64,000 nt of DNA from Nocardia exalbida NBRC 100660. GTDB lineage: Bacteria > Actinomycetota > Actinomycetes > Mycobacteriales > Mycobacteriaceae. The notes beneath the pieces are model-generated. The model was not told the origin of the DNA. It did no database searches and saw only the letters and a list, made by a program, of their open reading frames with translations. A program made the position numbers and the translations under genes. The first letter of the stretch is position 1. Every line of letters begins with the position of its first letter. The DNA is taken from NCBI RefSeq assembly GCF_000308575.1, contig NZ_BAFZ01000162.1, positions 1 through 64,000 of the forward strand, written 5' to 3'. Below, in pieces: positions 43,507-52,189 of the stretch.

Positions 43507-43541
43507 CTGTCACTGCATCCACATGGAAGGGAGATTCTGCG

Positions 43542-44723
43542 ATGACCGAGTTGAATATCGGGCCCCGGGAACTGGCGGAACCGGGCGAGCAGGGCGGGCC
43601 GGCGTTTACGCTGAGCCGGGCCGAGTGGGTCAGGATCCAGGCCTACGTTCAGGAGGCCCTTGTCCTCCCGACAACCGAAACCCAGTTCCGCAACAACTTG
43701 GGCTCGGGCGCACCCAGCGACCTGTCCGACTTCACCAAGTTGATCGACGCCTACCAGGAGATCAACAAGCATGTAACGACGTGGCGCGAGACGATCTATC
43801 CTGCCACGATCAGCCTGGCCGGCGACATCAACGATTACGGTTCGAACAAAGCGCCCATCTATTACCCGCCCATCAAGGATCTGGCGCAAAAACTGACGGA
43901 CAATCCGAACGACCAGCAGGCGAAAGACAAGCTCGAGGCGATTCTGGACGTGTTGAAGAAGGACGCCGACACGCGGGTGCAGAAAGCGACCGCAGTCACC
44001 GCCCAAATTCATCAGTTCGCGAAGGACACCGAGACGGACAAGACGACGATGGTGGGGACCGGCGGTGACGGTGGCCTCGTCGCGTACTACGACGACAAGT
44101 ACGGCAAAGCCAGCAAGGATGTCGCCGACGTCACGAAGCAGATCGCCGACGCGAAGGCCGTGCTGAAGGCCGCGAACGACGAGTACAACCACGATGTCGT
44201 GGTGGCCGCGACGTCGCCGACCTACGCATGGCTGGGACTGCCCGGCTTCATCGCCGCATCAGTCGTGGCCGGCGTCTACGGCAGTCGCGCCGTGGAGGCC
44301 CTACACAGGATCAACGCCGCCAAGGACCTCATCAATTCGCTGGAGGCGAAGTACGCCGCCTACGCGAACCTGATGCACGCCGTCGAATCCGCTGAGGACA
44401 GCTCCACGACGATCGGGCAGGACCTCACCGCGGTGCTCCCGGTCATCCAGAAGATCGAGGGCGTTTGGGGGGCCATCTCGAGCGACCTCGAGACGATCCG
44501 GACGATGATCGACAAAAACATCGAGCAGGTCCCCCCGATCATCATGGACCTGGGCGTCGACGCGGCCATCCGTAAGTGGGCCGCGGTGGCCGAGGAGGCC
44601 GACAGCTTCCGCATGAATGCCTACGTCACCCAGCAGCAGCGCACCAGTTTGGACCAGTGGACGGTGGAGGCATGGCGGCTGGATACCCTCCTCACCCCCA
44701 ACTGCGTCCTCGCGGGCGTGTAG
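43542..44723 (+). CDS. Alpha-xenorhabdolysin (XaxA)-family pore-forming toxin subunit, copy 2
   Basis: A 393-residue paralogue of the preceding protein, about 70 percent identical by eye. It shares the same order of blocks: FTLSRAEWVRIQAYVQEALV, DLSDFTKLIDAYQEIN, APIYYPPIKDLAQKL, GLVAYYDDKYG, the hydrophobic head AYAWLGLPGFIAASVVAGVY, and the closing QVPPIIMDLGVDAAIRKWAA. It differs most in residues 90-170 and at the C-terminus. Start: ATG 43542 with GGAAGGGAG upstream; a longer open frame from 43245 overlaps copy 1 and lacks similarity. The 804-residue protein starts 9 bp after its stop, so the three genes should be one transcript. Confidence 0.85.
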   Translation: MTELNIGPRELAEPGEQGGPAFTLSRAEWVRIQAYVQEALVLPTTETQFRNNLGSGAPSDLSDFTKLIDAYQEINKHVTTWRETIYPATISLAGDINDYGSNKAPIYYPPIKDLAQKLTDNPNDQQAKDKLEAILDVLKKDADTRVQKATAVTAQIHQFAKDTETDKTTMVGTGGDGGLVAYYDDKYGKASKDVADVTKQIADAKAVLKAANDEYNHDVVVAATSPTYAWLGLPGFIAASVVAGVYGSRAVEALHRINAAKDLINSLEAKYAAYANLMHAVESAEDSSTTIGQDLTAVLPVIQKIEGVWGAISSDLETIRTMIDKNIEQVPPIIMDLGVDAAIRKWAAVAEEADSFRMNAYVTQQQRTSLDQWTVEAWRLDTLLTPNCVLAGV

Positions 44724-44732
44724 GACCGCGCC

Positions 44733-47147
44733 ATGAATATCGTTGCGGCGCAATCCTACGATTGGCGCACGCTCTACGGTGACATCGAACAGCAGGGCAA
44801 CGTGCCCTGCTGTTCGGCCACCGTGATCGACGCCACCTATGCGGTGTTCCGGGCCATGTACCTCGACCTGGGCGAGGTACAGACCGCGTTGCACAACTCG
44901 GGTTTCGATCCTGTGCTGGTGACGCTGGTAGCCGACGTCGTGAATGTGCCCGCCGGGGTCTCATGGCAGCTGAAGCAAACTGTTCTGTGGATCCAGGCGC
45001 GACGGCTGCAGAGCGACGAGCTGTTCACCGTGACCCTCGACTACCAAAACGATCACGGTGCCCGATTCGTGCTCTTCTGCGACGAGCTGGCAGGCAGCGT
45101 GCAGGGCCAGGCTGTGGTCGCCTCCCAGCAGACCATCGCCCTACCCGTCATCGATGCCCCACCACCCTCCGGCGGCGTGCTGATCAAGTACGTCGAGGGC
45201 AGTGGCCCGGTCCAAAGCCCTCTGGACCGGGCCCACGGTGTCGCGGCCCTGACTGCCCCGGACTACTTCCAACAGGCGCTGCGCACCGAGTTCCTGTTCG
45301 CCTCGCTGCTCTACGACACCCATCCGGACCTGGCGCTACGCCAGCTGACATGGCTGAAGAACTGGTCGGGCTACAACGTCGAGCTGCTGAGCGTGCTCCT
45401 GCGCAGCTCGTCGCTGCTGACGCTGCTCACCGCGCAGCTGAACGCGGAATCCGATGGGACAGTCTTCGTCCCGTATCTGAGTCGGCAGGTCTACACCGAC
45501 CTCGCGCAGTCCTTCGTCGCCGAAGCCAAACAGTACGAGGCCGACTACCAGGCCCTCAGCACCCAGACCGTCGTCACCGACAACTTCATCCAGCTCGCCA
45601 AGGCGCTGCTGGCGAACAAGACCTACGAGACCCAATACACCACTCAACTACTGGCCCAGGCGAAAAACAACTTCGACAACGCCAGCGCCGCGGTCACCGC
45701 CGCACAGCAACGGCTGACGGCAGCCCAGGACACTGCCGAGGAGACCCAGATCGACTTCGAGGACGTCGGCGTACCCGAATGGAAGAATCAACAGATCCTC
45801 AAGGCGATCATCGACCTCAGCACCGCGGTCATCACCTTCGGCGTCGGGATCGGCGCCATGTTCGTCGGTGACCCCGTCGCAGGTGCCGCCGCCGCAGGCA
45901 GCGCGATCAAAGGAGCGGAGGCGGTGGAAGCTGCGGCCCAGGCCGGCAGTGACATCGCGAAACTGGCCGCGAGCCTCAAAGACTGCATGGACCAGCTCAA
46001 AAAGATCGCGGAGGCACTGAAAAAGGTCTATGACCTGTCAAAGGAGATCGTCGACGCCGTCGAGGACTTCCACAACGCCGAGGAATACGCTGCCAAGCTG
46101 AAAGACATGAACCTCGACACCGGCGGAGCGGATCTCACCGCTACCTACCAGTGGCGGATCTACCAGCAGAACACCGACGCCATGCTCGCCGACCCGGTCC
46201 AGAAAGGTATCCGCTACGCACGCGAGCTCGAGCTCGCCGTCGACGCCGTCGCCATCCACGGGCAGGAATTGGCCGCCGCCCAAGCGGCCGCGGTCGCGGC
46301 CGGCCAGCAGTACGCCGCTGTCAGCCTGCAAAAACAGTTGGCCGAACAGGAACAGCAGCAATTGCAGCAGTACCTGGACTCCCTGGTCCACGGCAAGGCT
46401 CCCCTGGCAGCGCTGATGCAGCAGTTGTACCAGCGCTACCTCGACACCAAGAGCTCACTGTTCACCGCCCTACAGGGCTACCGCGCATCGTACTTCTACT
46501 GGGCACTGGCACCCTCGGTAGTGCGCCCACGCATCCTCGACAACATCGGCGAACTCGATGCCGGACTGACGAACCTGACAAGCATCACCATGGACTCCGC
46601 GACTGCGCTGGAACACTTCTCCCCGCCGCCGCAGATCCTGGCCGACAAGAGATACACCATCAACAGCACAAACGCCCCCGACGTCCTCGCCCAATTCAAG
46701 AAATCAGGGACCGCCCGCTTCGAGGTACCACTGGACACCGACGAGTTCGCCGGTTTCGGCCGAGTCCGGCTCACCCGCGTCCGGATATGGGTGGACAAGG
46801 CTGCACCGCGAAACGGCAGCTCGATCAACCTGACCATCAGCAATCAAGGCAACTACCTCGATCGCTATCGAGGGAAAACGTATCAATTCACTTCCAAGCC
46901 TTTAGCTCTCGACTTCGAATACCGGGTCACCGCCAAGAAGAACGGACCACCCGACTGGAGCTTCGACGACGGAACTTACGGTTACGTCGAAGTCGACGGC
47001 GCCCTCGATCATGAGGTGAGCTACGCATACTTCGAACCGACGCCCTTCGCCGGATGGAACATCATGGTCGACCCGTCGACAACCGACTTGTCGAACGCGA
47101 CTTCGATCACCATGCAGTTCTCCGGCTCGATAATCCACGACGCGTGA
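44733..47147 (+). CDS. Large helical, membrane-active-looking protein coupled to the XaxA-like pair
   Basis: An 804-residue protein I do not recognise. Residues 1-170 look like a beta-rich domain (VLWIQARRLQSDELFTVTLD). Residues 280-360 form a long coiled coil (LLAQAKNNFDNASAAVTAAQ). Residues 370-410 are strongly hydrophobic (LSTAVITFGVGIGAMFVGDP, AGAAAAGSAIKG), like the membrane head of ClyA-type toxins. More coiled coil follows to about residue 570 (LAEQEQQQLQQYLDSLVHG). Residues 660-804 are a beta-sandwich-like end (GFGRVRLTRVRIWVDKAAPR). No signal peptide. The architecture suggests a partner or pore component for the two XaxA-like proteins. Start ATG 44733 is 9 bp after copy 2. Function is inferred from layout only. 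Confidence 0.6.
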   Translation: MNIVAAQSYDWRTLYGDIEQQGNVPCCSATVIDATYAVFRAMYLDLGEVQTALHNSGFDPVLVTLVADVVNVPAGVSWQLKQTVLWIQARRLQSDELFTVTLDYQNDHGARFVLFCDELAGSVQGQAVVASQQTIALPVIDAPPPSGGVLIKYVEGSGPVQSPLDRAHGVAALTAPDYFQQALRTEFLFASLLYDTHPDLALRQLTWLKNWSGYNVELLSVLLRSSSLLTLLTAQLNAESDGTVFVPYLSRQVYTDLAQSFVAEAKQYEADYQALSTQTVVTDNFIQLAKALLANKTYETQYTTQLLAQAKNNFDNASAAVTAAQQRLTAAQDTAEETQIDFEDVGVPEWKNQQILKAIIDLSTAVITFGVGIGAMFVGDPVAGAAAAGSAIKGAEAVEAAAQAGSDIAKLAASLKDCMDQLKKIAEALKKVYDLSKEIVDAVEDFHNAEEYAAKLKDMNLDTGGADLTATYQWRIYQQNTDAMLADPVQKGIRYARELELAVDAVAIHGQELAAAQAAAVAAGQQYAAVSLQKQLAEQEQQQLQQYLDSLVHGKAPLAALMQQLYQRYLDTKSSLFTALQGYRASYFYWALAPSVVRPRILDNIGELDAGLTNLTSITMDSATALEHFSPPPQILADKRYTINSTNAPDVLAQFKKSGTARFEVPLDTDEFAGFGRVRLTRVRIWVDKAAPRNGSSINLTISNQGNYLDRYRGKTYQFTSKPLALDFEYRVTAKKNGPPDWSFDDGTYGYVEVDGALDHEVSYAYFEPTPFAGWNIMVDPSTTDLSNATSITMQFSGSIIHDA

Positions 47148-47701
47148 CGGACCGCCGCCGCGCACGCCGGCGTCGATGCTCGGTCTCGCTGCTGGCAGCA
47201 GTTCCGGGGCGCGCGCGGCGACACTATGCGGCGCAGGCCCGCTCCGACTCCGCGCCGACCGCGGTCTTCGAGGGATTTTCGGTGGGGGAAGCGGGCCGAG
47301 CGGATGCGTCCTTCACCGCCGTGGGATTCGCGGGCGCGTTCGGGCAGTCGCCCGACGGCTTCGCGCAGCGACGGCGCTTTCAACGCTCGGGTGAGGAAGG
47401 TCAGCTCCACCACCCGGTCTCCGGCGCGACCAACGGCAGCGTGAGTATCGCCTGGCGATCGGCGCTACCCGGTCGGTTGGCGCGCATCCCAATGCGCGCC
47501 GAGGCCGGGTATTCACCAGCGACGGCCACTGACTCAACTGGGTATCGAAATCGGCACTCGCCGCGGAGGGCATCGACTTCAGTAAGGCTCCAGCAGTTCG
47601 ACCACTTCGGTTGTGCTGCAGCCCCCGTTTCTGGGAAATCCCCTGTGCGGTTCTTATGAGATGCTGTTTATCCGGACGCGACGTCGGCACAAGGTGGCTC
47701 G
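47148..47701. other. Gap inside the toxin-like locus, occupied by an IS21 scar
   Basis: 554 bp between the large protein and the 241-residue gene. Most is taken up by the istA/istB relic on the minus strand (47257-47573). The remaining bases hold no recognised gene. The element's insertion probably separated genes that were once closer. Confidence 0.5.
47257..47573 (-). mobile_element. IS21-family remnant (istA 3' end and istB 5' end)
   Basis: One minus frame reads ADFDTQLSQWPSLVNTRPRR and ALGCAPTDRVA, the C-terminal phrase of IstA transposases. A second frame from ATG 47413 reads LTFLTRALKAPSLREAVGRL then ESHGGEGRIRSARFPHRKSL, matching the N-terminus of the IstB ATPase with an internal deletion. 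Gene order istA then istB is the IS21 order. Both are truncated and frameshifted, and no terminal repeats were found. Confidence 0.65.
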
Positions 47702-48427
47702 ATGGATATCAACTTGTCGGAGAGCAAAACAGGTCCCACGCCCTCACCATCCCCTGGACCGTCGCCTATCGCACCGCCCAAGGGCTGGCAGGTGCCGCTC
47801 GACCCTCCACCCCGGGCATCCAAGGCTCTCGCCGACTATGTCGTCGCCGCCCGACGACTCTTCCAGGAGCTGGTTGATACGCTGGGCACTCCGCGATACG
47901 CGGTACCGCCACCCGTGGTTCCACCCGCTGCTCCGCCCTTACTGCCGGCCGGAGCCACCAGCCCGACCGGGGCGGCCGCCGCGTCGTACGCGAGCTTCCA
48001 GGATGTTCTCCGAAGTCGCTCAGCGGCGTGGCACGGCACAGACAGCACCGCCATCGCCACCGCCCGAGAGGTCGCCACGATAGGTTCGGCGGCGCTACAG
48101 CAAATTCAGGACCTGGTCCATCGGTTGCAGGACGTGTTGAACGCGGCCAGCCTCGATCGAACAGTGCCCGCCGCTTACACCAAACGCCCCTCCACCGATG
48201 TTCTGGCTTCTTACGCGGAATATCAACTCGTCCTCACCGTCGAGCGAACGCTCCAGCGAGCAATCGATGTCCTCATGCGCGCACAAGAGGATCTGGGCGA
48301 TAAATACGTGCTGGCTCCACTCACGCCGGCGATCCCGGTGGTTCCCGAGGGGATGCTGCCGCCCGAGCCCGTCCCCATGCCCGAGCTACAGTGGCCTCCG
48401 CGGAATCAGGGGACGATGGAGGTATGA
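47702..48427 (+). CDS. Pro-rich helical protein of unknown function downstream of the toxin-like genes
   Basis: A 241-residue protein. Residues 1-45 and 65-90 are rich in Pro/Ser/Ala (TPSPSPGPSPIAPPKGW), as in actinobacterial secreted or envelope-linkage proteins. Residues 90-205 are helical (SYASFQDVLRSRSAAWHG, ALQQIQDLVHRLQDVLN, YAEYQLVLTVERTLQRAI). The tail is again Pro-rich and acidic. There is no signal peptide or membrane segment. Overall it resembles the small helical partners of type VII-like or toxin systems, but I cannot assign a family. An IS21 scar lies between it and the 804-residue gene. A hairpin follows the stop immediately. Confidence 0.5.
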   Translation: MDINLSESKTGPTPSPSPGPSPIAPPKGWQVPLDPPPRASKALADYVVAARRLFQELVDTLGTPRYAVPPPVVPPAAPPLLPAGATSPTGAAAASYASFQDVLRSRSAAWHGTDSTAIATAREVATIGSAALQQIQDLVHRLQDVLNAASLDRTVPAAYTKRPSTDVLASYAEYQLVLTVERTLQRAIDVLMRAQEDLGDKYVLAPLTPAIPVVPEGMLPPEPVPMPELQWPPRNQGTMEV

Positions 48428-48462
48428 ACCCCGGCCGTATCCCAAATCGCCAGGCCGGGTTG
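48428..48462 (+). terminator. Hairpin after the 241-residue gene
   Basis: CCCGGCC at 48430-48436 pairs with GGCCGGG at 48453-48459, extendable with AAC/GTT across a one-base bulge, starting right at the stop codon. It is a plausible terminator for the toxin-like transcript. Confidence 0.45.
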
Positions 48463-48793
48463 CAAGCTCACTACCATCGCGCGCGGGTATGGATCGACCG
48501 TCGTGGCTTCGGTCGCTCCGGGCTTCGCCGCCATGGCGATCCACGCGATGAAGCCGACCTGCTGCGAGACGATTGATTTCTTCCGACCCCGAGTGCTGGG
48601 CGAACCGGGCATATGCCCGTGCAATCAAGTTGGATATCGTCAGCAAGACAACGCCCTCGGCCTGGTCGCCTCAACTTCCGCATCTTCTCCCGGCACCCGC
48701 CGCCCGGCGTCTGCGTGTCCATGTGATCTGCGGTAGCAGTGTCACTCCGGGTGTGCGGCTTGGTCGCGTTCGGGGGCGGCATCTCCTTGGTAG
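48463..48793. other. Convergent intergenic spacer
   Basis: 331 bp between the Pro-rich gene and the HemB homologue (opposite strand). No recognisable gene, repeat or further hairpin was seen. Confidence 0.4.
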
Positions 48794-49771
48794 CTATCCA
48801 TGTAGTCGCTGCGCGACTTCGGTGGCCCAATAGGTGATGACGATCCGAGCCCCGGCACGGCGGATCGCGGTGAGGCTCTCTTCGATAGCCCGCTCACGGT
48901 GCAGCATCCCGTGCCTGGCAGCGGCCTCGATCGCGGCGTATTCGCCTGAAACCTGGTAGGCGGCAACGGGCACATCCACCGTGTCGGCCACCCGGCGGAC
49001 AACGTCGAGGTAGAGTCCGGCGGGTTTGACCATGACCAGGTCGGCGCCCTCCTCGACGTCCAGCCGCACCTCACGCAGCGCCTCGCGCAGGTTGGCAGGG
49101 TCCTGTTGATGGGTAGACCTGCCACCGACCAACGAGGATTCGACGGCCGTACGGAAAGGCCCGTAGAAGGCGGAGTCGTATTTGGCGGCATAGGCGAGAA
49201 TGGGTACGCGCTCATGTCCCGCAACGTCGAGTCCGGCGCGAATGGCGGCGACTTGACCGTCCATCATGCCGCTCGGTGCCACCATGTGAGCTCCGGCTTC
49301 AGCCTGTGCCAGTGCTGTTCGGGTGTACGCCCGCAGCGTGGCGTCGTTGTCCACGTCGCCGTCGGCCCCGAGGAGGCCGACATGACCATGGTCGGTGTAT
49401 TCGTCGAGATTGATGTCGCCTATCACCACGGCCGCCTCGCCGACTTCAGCCACGACATCGGCAATCGCCAGTTGGGCAATGCCGCGTTCGTCCCAGGCGC
49501 CGCGGCCGTCCGGATGCTTCGCCTCGGGTATGCCGAAGATCATGACGCCGCCCACGCCCGCCTGTACCGCGGTCGCTGCCGCCTTGCGAAGGCTTTCGCG
49601 TGTGTGCTGCATCTGGCCGGGCATCGCGGGGATGGGGCGGGACTCCGTGATGCCTTCACGCACGAAGAGGGGCTGGACAAGATCGGACGGGTGCAGCCTG
49701 TTCTCGGCCACCAACCTCCGAAGCGCGGCGGTGCGGCGCAGCCGCCGTGGTCGGACCACGGGGAAGTTCAT
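48794..49771 (-). CDS. hemB: Delta-aminolevulinic acid dehydratase (porphobilinogen synthase) homologue
   Basis: A 325-residue class I aldolase-type enzyme that condenses two 5-aminolevulinate molecules to porphobilinogen. Both active-site lysines are in place: YAAKYDSAFYGPFR and VMVKPAGLYLDVV. The metal loop reads INLDEYTDHGHVG, without the Cys residues of zinc types or of typical mycobacterial HemB (CLDEYTDHGHCG), so it is of the Cys-free kind. APSGMMDGQV departs from the usual PSDMMDG. It overlaps the racemase-like gene by ATGA and is not beside hemC/hemD, which suggests a second, specialised copy. Start ATG 49771 with GGAGG upstream. Confidence 0.9.
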   Translation of the reverse strand: MNFPVVRPRRLRRTAALRRLVAENRLHPSDLVQPLFVREGITESRPIPAMPGQMQHTRESLRKAAATAVQAGVGGVMIFGIPEAKHPDGRGAWDERGIAQLAIADVVAEVGEAAVVIGDINLDEYTDHGHVGLLGADGDVDNDATLRAYTRTALAQAEAGAHMVAPSGMMDGQVAAIRAGLDVAGHERVPILAYAAKYDSAFYGPFRTAVESSLVGGRSTHQQDPANLREALREVRLDVEEGADLVMVKPAGLYLDVVRRVADTVDVPVAAYQVSGEYAAIEAAARHGMLHRERAIEESLTAIRRAGARIVITYWATEVAQRLHG

Positions 49772-50559
49772 GACGTAGCCTCCAGCGACCGCTCGACGTG
49801 CTCCACGACGGCCCGAGATGGCTGCCGGTACCAATATCCGGACGTGGCCTTGGCGGTTATGCCGAGATCGCGTAAGCCGGCCAGGTGCTCGGCGGTCTTG
49901 ACCGCCAGCCCGCCAGGGTCGATCACCGGCAGCCCACACAGCTGCCGGATCTGTAAGTGGACGAGGAGCTCGTTGGGGATGCCCTCCGCGGGCACCAGCC
50001 ACTGCGCGCCTGCCTTCGCTGCCCGTTCGGCGGCGGCAGTGTACGCACGCACGAACGGATCGAAATCCTCGGCCAGCGCCCGAGAGACGACTGCAGCACC
50101 GTCATCGACTACCTGGTAGGAGGCCAGAGTCGCGCCGGCGGAGGCGATGTTGTCGGTGATCGGCTCGGCCAGATGAGGAATGAAGCCGATCACGCCGAGC
50201 CGGTGCCGCTCTAGCCGGGCGGCATGCCAGGTCGCGTCTCCGTAACCGACGACGGGGATGGTGGCCCGGATGCGCGCGGCGGCGAGCCCAGGGTCCTGGC
50301 CGGCACCGCTGATCCACGCGGTGCAGCCATCCCGTTCGGCGGAAACGGCCGTGCGCGCGAAGTAGTCGCCGAATATCAGCCCGAGTGAGCCGAAGCCGAC
50401 CAAGTGCTCGGGCAGCTCGGTCGCATACGTCAGTGGTGGCAGAGTGCGGATTTCGACCGTGGTGCCCGGAGCCGCGACGTTCGTCAGGTGGCTGGCGTAG
50501 AGTTTGTCGAGCAGCGGCGCGCGCCCCTCGACGGCGTGTTTTTGAAACCGTATTCGCAT
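49768..50559 (-). CDS. Asp/Glu/hydantoin racemase-superfamily protein lacking the usual Cys pair
   Basis: A 263-residue protein of the Asp/Glu/hydantoin racemase fold: PGTTVEIRTLPPL, GFGSLGLIFGDYFA, SGAGQDPGLAAARIRATIPV, HRLGVIGFIPHLAE and GLPVIDPGGLAVKTAEHL. In racemases two Cys act as acid/base, in a C-x-x-D-P-G-L loop and a later G-C-A-G-M-type loop. Here the positions read GAGQDPG and VPAEGIPN, so both Cys are missing. It is therefore probably not a racemase; an isomerase, decarboxylase or binding role is possible. It couples by ATGA to the HemB homologue and follows the truncated monooxygenase by 11 bp. AAGG lies before the start. Confidence 0.75.
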   Translation of the reverse strand: MRIRFQKHAVEGRAPLLDKLYASHLTNVAAPGTTVEIRTLPPLTYATELPEHLVGFGSLGLIFGDYFARTAVSAERDGCTAWISGAGQDPGLAAARIRATIPVVGYGDATWHAARLERHRLGVIGFIPHLAEPITDNIASAGATLASYQVVDDGAAVVSRALAEDFDPFVRAYTAAAERAAKAGAQWLVPAEGIPNELLVHLQIRQLCGLPVIDPGGLAVKTAEHLAGLRDLGITAKATSGYWYRQPSRAVVEHVERSLEATS

Positions 50560-50570
50560 GTCAGTTTGCC

Positions 50571-51362
50571 TTATTCGCAGGGATTCGTGTCGAGCATGGA
50601 GGCTTTGGCCAGGTAGGCCCTCGTCGCTTCATCGTCGGCTGCGATGGCCCGCAGAGCGGCGACGGCGGCAGGCAACCGGGCGGCCTCACCGTCTTGCACG
50701 CCCACGACCCTCGCTTCGCTGGCCGGGACGACGTGATCGATCAGAACTGCGTGACGACGCCGCGCCCACCTCGCCAAGGCCGCCGATGACGCGGACCCCG
50801 CCAGCACACCGGCCAGTGTTCTGCCGAGATCGACCACGTCGTGGAGGCCGGCGTTCATATTGAGACCGCCTGCGGTCGATGTGACGTGCGCGGCGTCACC
50901 CGCGAACAGCACCCGGCCGTGGTGGAACGCGCCGAGGACCCCCACTGCCAGGTTGTAGCGGTGCACGCCGATGACGTTCAGGTCACTGAGTTGCAGTCCG
51001 GCCACACGCTGCGGCACAGGCTCGCCACGTACCAGTCTGAGAACGATCCGCCAATGGTCGGGCAATCGCAACAGGCTGCACGACTGGACCGGGTCGCGGA
51101 TGTAGGTCACCGGCGCAAGCCCCGGAAGCAGTTCATCGAGTGGGGAGCGGGTGAAGATTCGCAGTGCGTGCGTGGGGTAGACCGACCGCCGTAACGACAG
51201 ACCGAGCGAGGTCCTGACGGTGCTGCGTGCGCCGTCTGCCGCGACGAGATACTGAGCCCGCTCTCGTCCGCTCGAGGTCCGAGCCTCTATGGCCGGGCCC
51301 GTGTCGGTCACGGATTCGACCCGAGCGCCGAACCGGACAACCACCTCCGGGTAGCGCCTCAA
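50571..51362 (-). CDS. 5'-truncated FAD-dependent monooxygenase
   Basis: The 263 residues match the central and C-terminal parts of class A flavin monooxygenases: YLVAADGARSTVRTSLGL (the DG motif), VLFAGDAAHVTSTAGG (GD motif, FAD ribityl contact) and LNMNAGLHDVVDLGRTLAG. The N-terminal Rossmann G-x-G-x-x-G, about 100 residues, is absent. The reading frame reaches a junction at about 51365 where a truncated LuxR gene begins on the other strand. Without the FAD dinucleotide-binding strand it is unlikely to be active, so it may be a pseudogene despite its clean frame. It is otherwise first in an operon with the racemase-like and HemB genes. Confidence 0.75.
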   Translation of the reverse strand: MRRYPEVVVRFGARVESVTDTGPAIEARTSSGRERAQYLVAADGARSTVRTSLGLSLRRSVYPTHALRIFTRSPLDELLPGLAPVTYIRDPVQSCSLLRLPDHWRIVLRLVRGEPVPQRVAGLQLSDLNVIGVHRYNLAVGVLGAFHHGRVLFAGDAAHVTSTAGGLNMNAGLHDVVDLGRTLAGVLAGSASSAALARWARRRHAVLIDHVVPASEARVVGVQDGEAARLPAAVAALRAIAADDEATRAYLAKASMLDTNPCE

Positions 51363-51372
51363 CGCCCAGAGG

Positions 51373-52161
51373 CCCGATGCCCTATACGCCTGGCACGCAC
51401 CGCTGGTCTACGGCGCCGCGTTGATCGAGGCCGGCCGCTATCGCCGCGGGCGCCAGGAACTCATCAAGATCGTCAGCGAGGTACCCGGGGAGATATACCC
51501 GACCCTATTGCCACATTTCTATCGGTATCTGGTCGATGCCGAACTCGCTCTCGGACGGATCGACGCCGCGGAGAAGACGACTCGACGCGTCGAAACGATC
51601 GTCGACGGCATGCCGATGATGCATATGCGGCTCGGCGACGCACGATACTGCCGCGCGCACGTACAGCTGACCCGCGAGGAGGTACGGGCGGCCGCCGACA
51701 ACGCCGAGAGGGCCGTCACCGAGTACACCACCAGCGGCACTGCTCTGGATGCGGCCCGGGCTCGTCTGTTGTTCGGACACGCGCTCGCCGATCTGCACGA
51801 CCTCACCGCGGCGAAAGCCCAATTCGACGCAGCGCTCCTGGCATTCGAACTCTGTGGCGCGGAACGGCTCGCCGAGCGTGCTCGCCTGGCTCTGCACCGG
51901 GTAGGCGAGCGGCAGACGTCAGGACCACGAAGCCGTTCCCGCGCGACCACGGTGCGGCTCGGCGATCTGACCGAGCGGCAATCCGAGATCGTCGACCGCG
52001 TCGTACTCGGCCGGACGAACCGCCAGATCTCACAGGAACTCTACGTGAGCGAGAAGACTATCGAGGCCCATCTGACCCGCCTTTATACCAAGCTCGGCGT
52101 TTCCTCACGGGCGGAACTCGCCGCCCTGGCGGCCAGCGAACGCATTCAGCCTCGGACATGA
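51373..52161 (+). pseudogene. 5'-truncated LuxR-family regulator (LAL-type C-terminal part)
   Basis: The frame reads TPR-like helical repeats (ALYAWHAPLVYGAALIEAGR, AELALGRIDAAEKTTRR) ending in a LuxR HTH: LTERQSEIVDRVVLGRTNRQ then LYVSEKTIEAHLTRLYTKLG. Large ATP-binding LuxR regulators have 800-1000 residues; here the ATPase and much of the repeat region are missing. TTG 51421 could start a 246-residue protein, but the frame is already coding-like upstream to the junction at about 51365. Probably a remnant; a stand-alone DNA-binding product cannot be excluded. Confidence 0.7.
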
Positions 52162-52189
52162 CCTGCAGCGCCGGCCATGTGGTCCGATG

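Noticed and set aside
43245..43541. Longer start for the second XaxA-like gene
   Set aside because: The extension overlaps copy 1 in another frame and lacks similarity, while ATG 43542 has a good ribosome site and aligns with copy 1's start.
44733..47147. Calling the large protein XaxB
   Set aside because: It is more than twice the usual length and no XaxB phrase was recognised; only a general architecture resemblance is seen.
49768..50559. Calling the racemase-fold protein a hydantoin or aspartate racemase
   Set aside because: Both catalytic Cys positions are replaced, so the activity is not supported.
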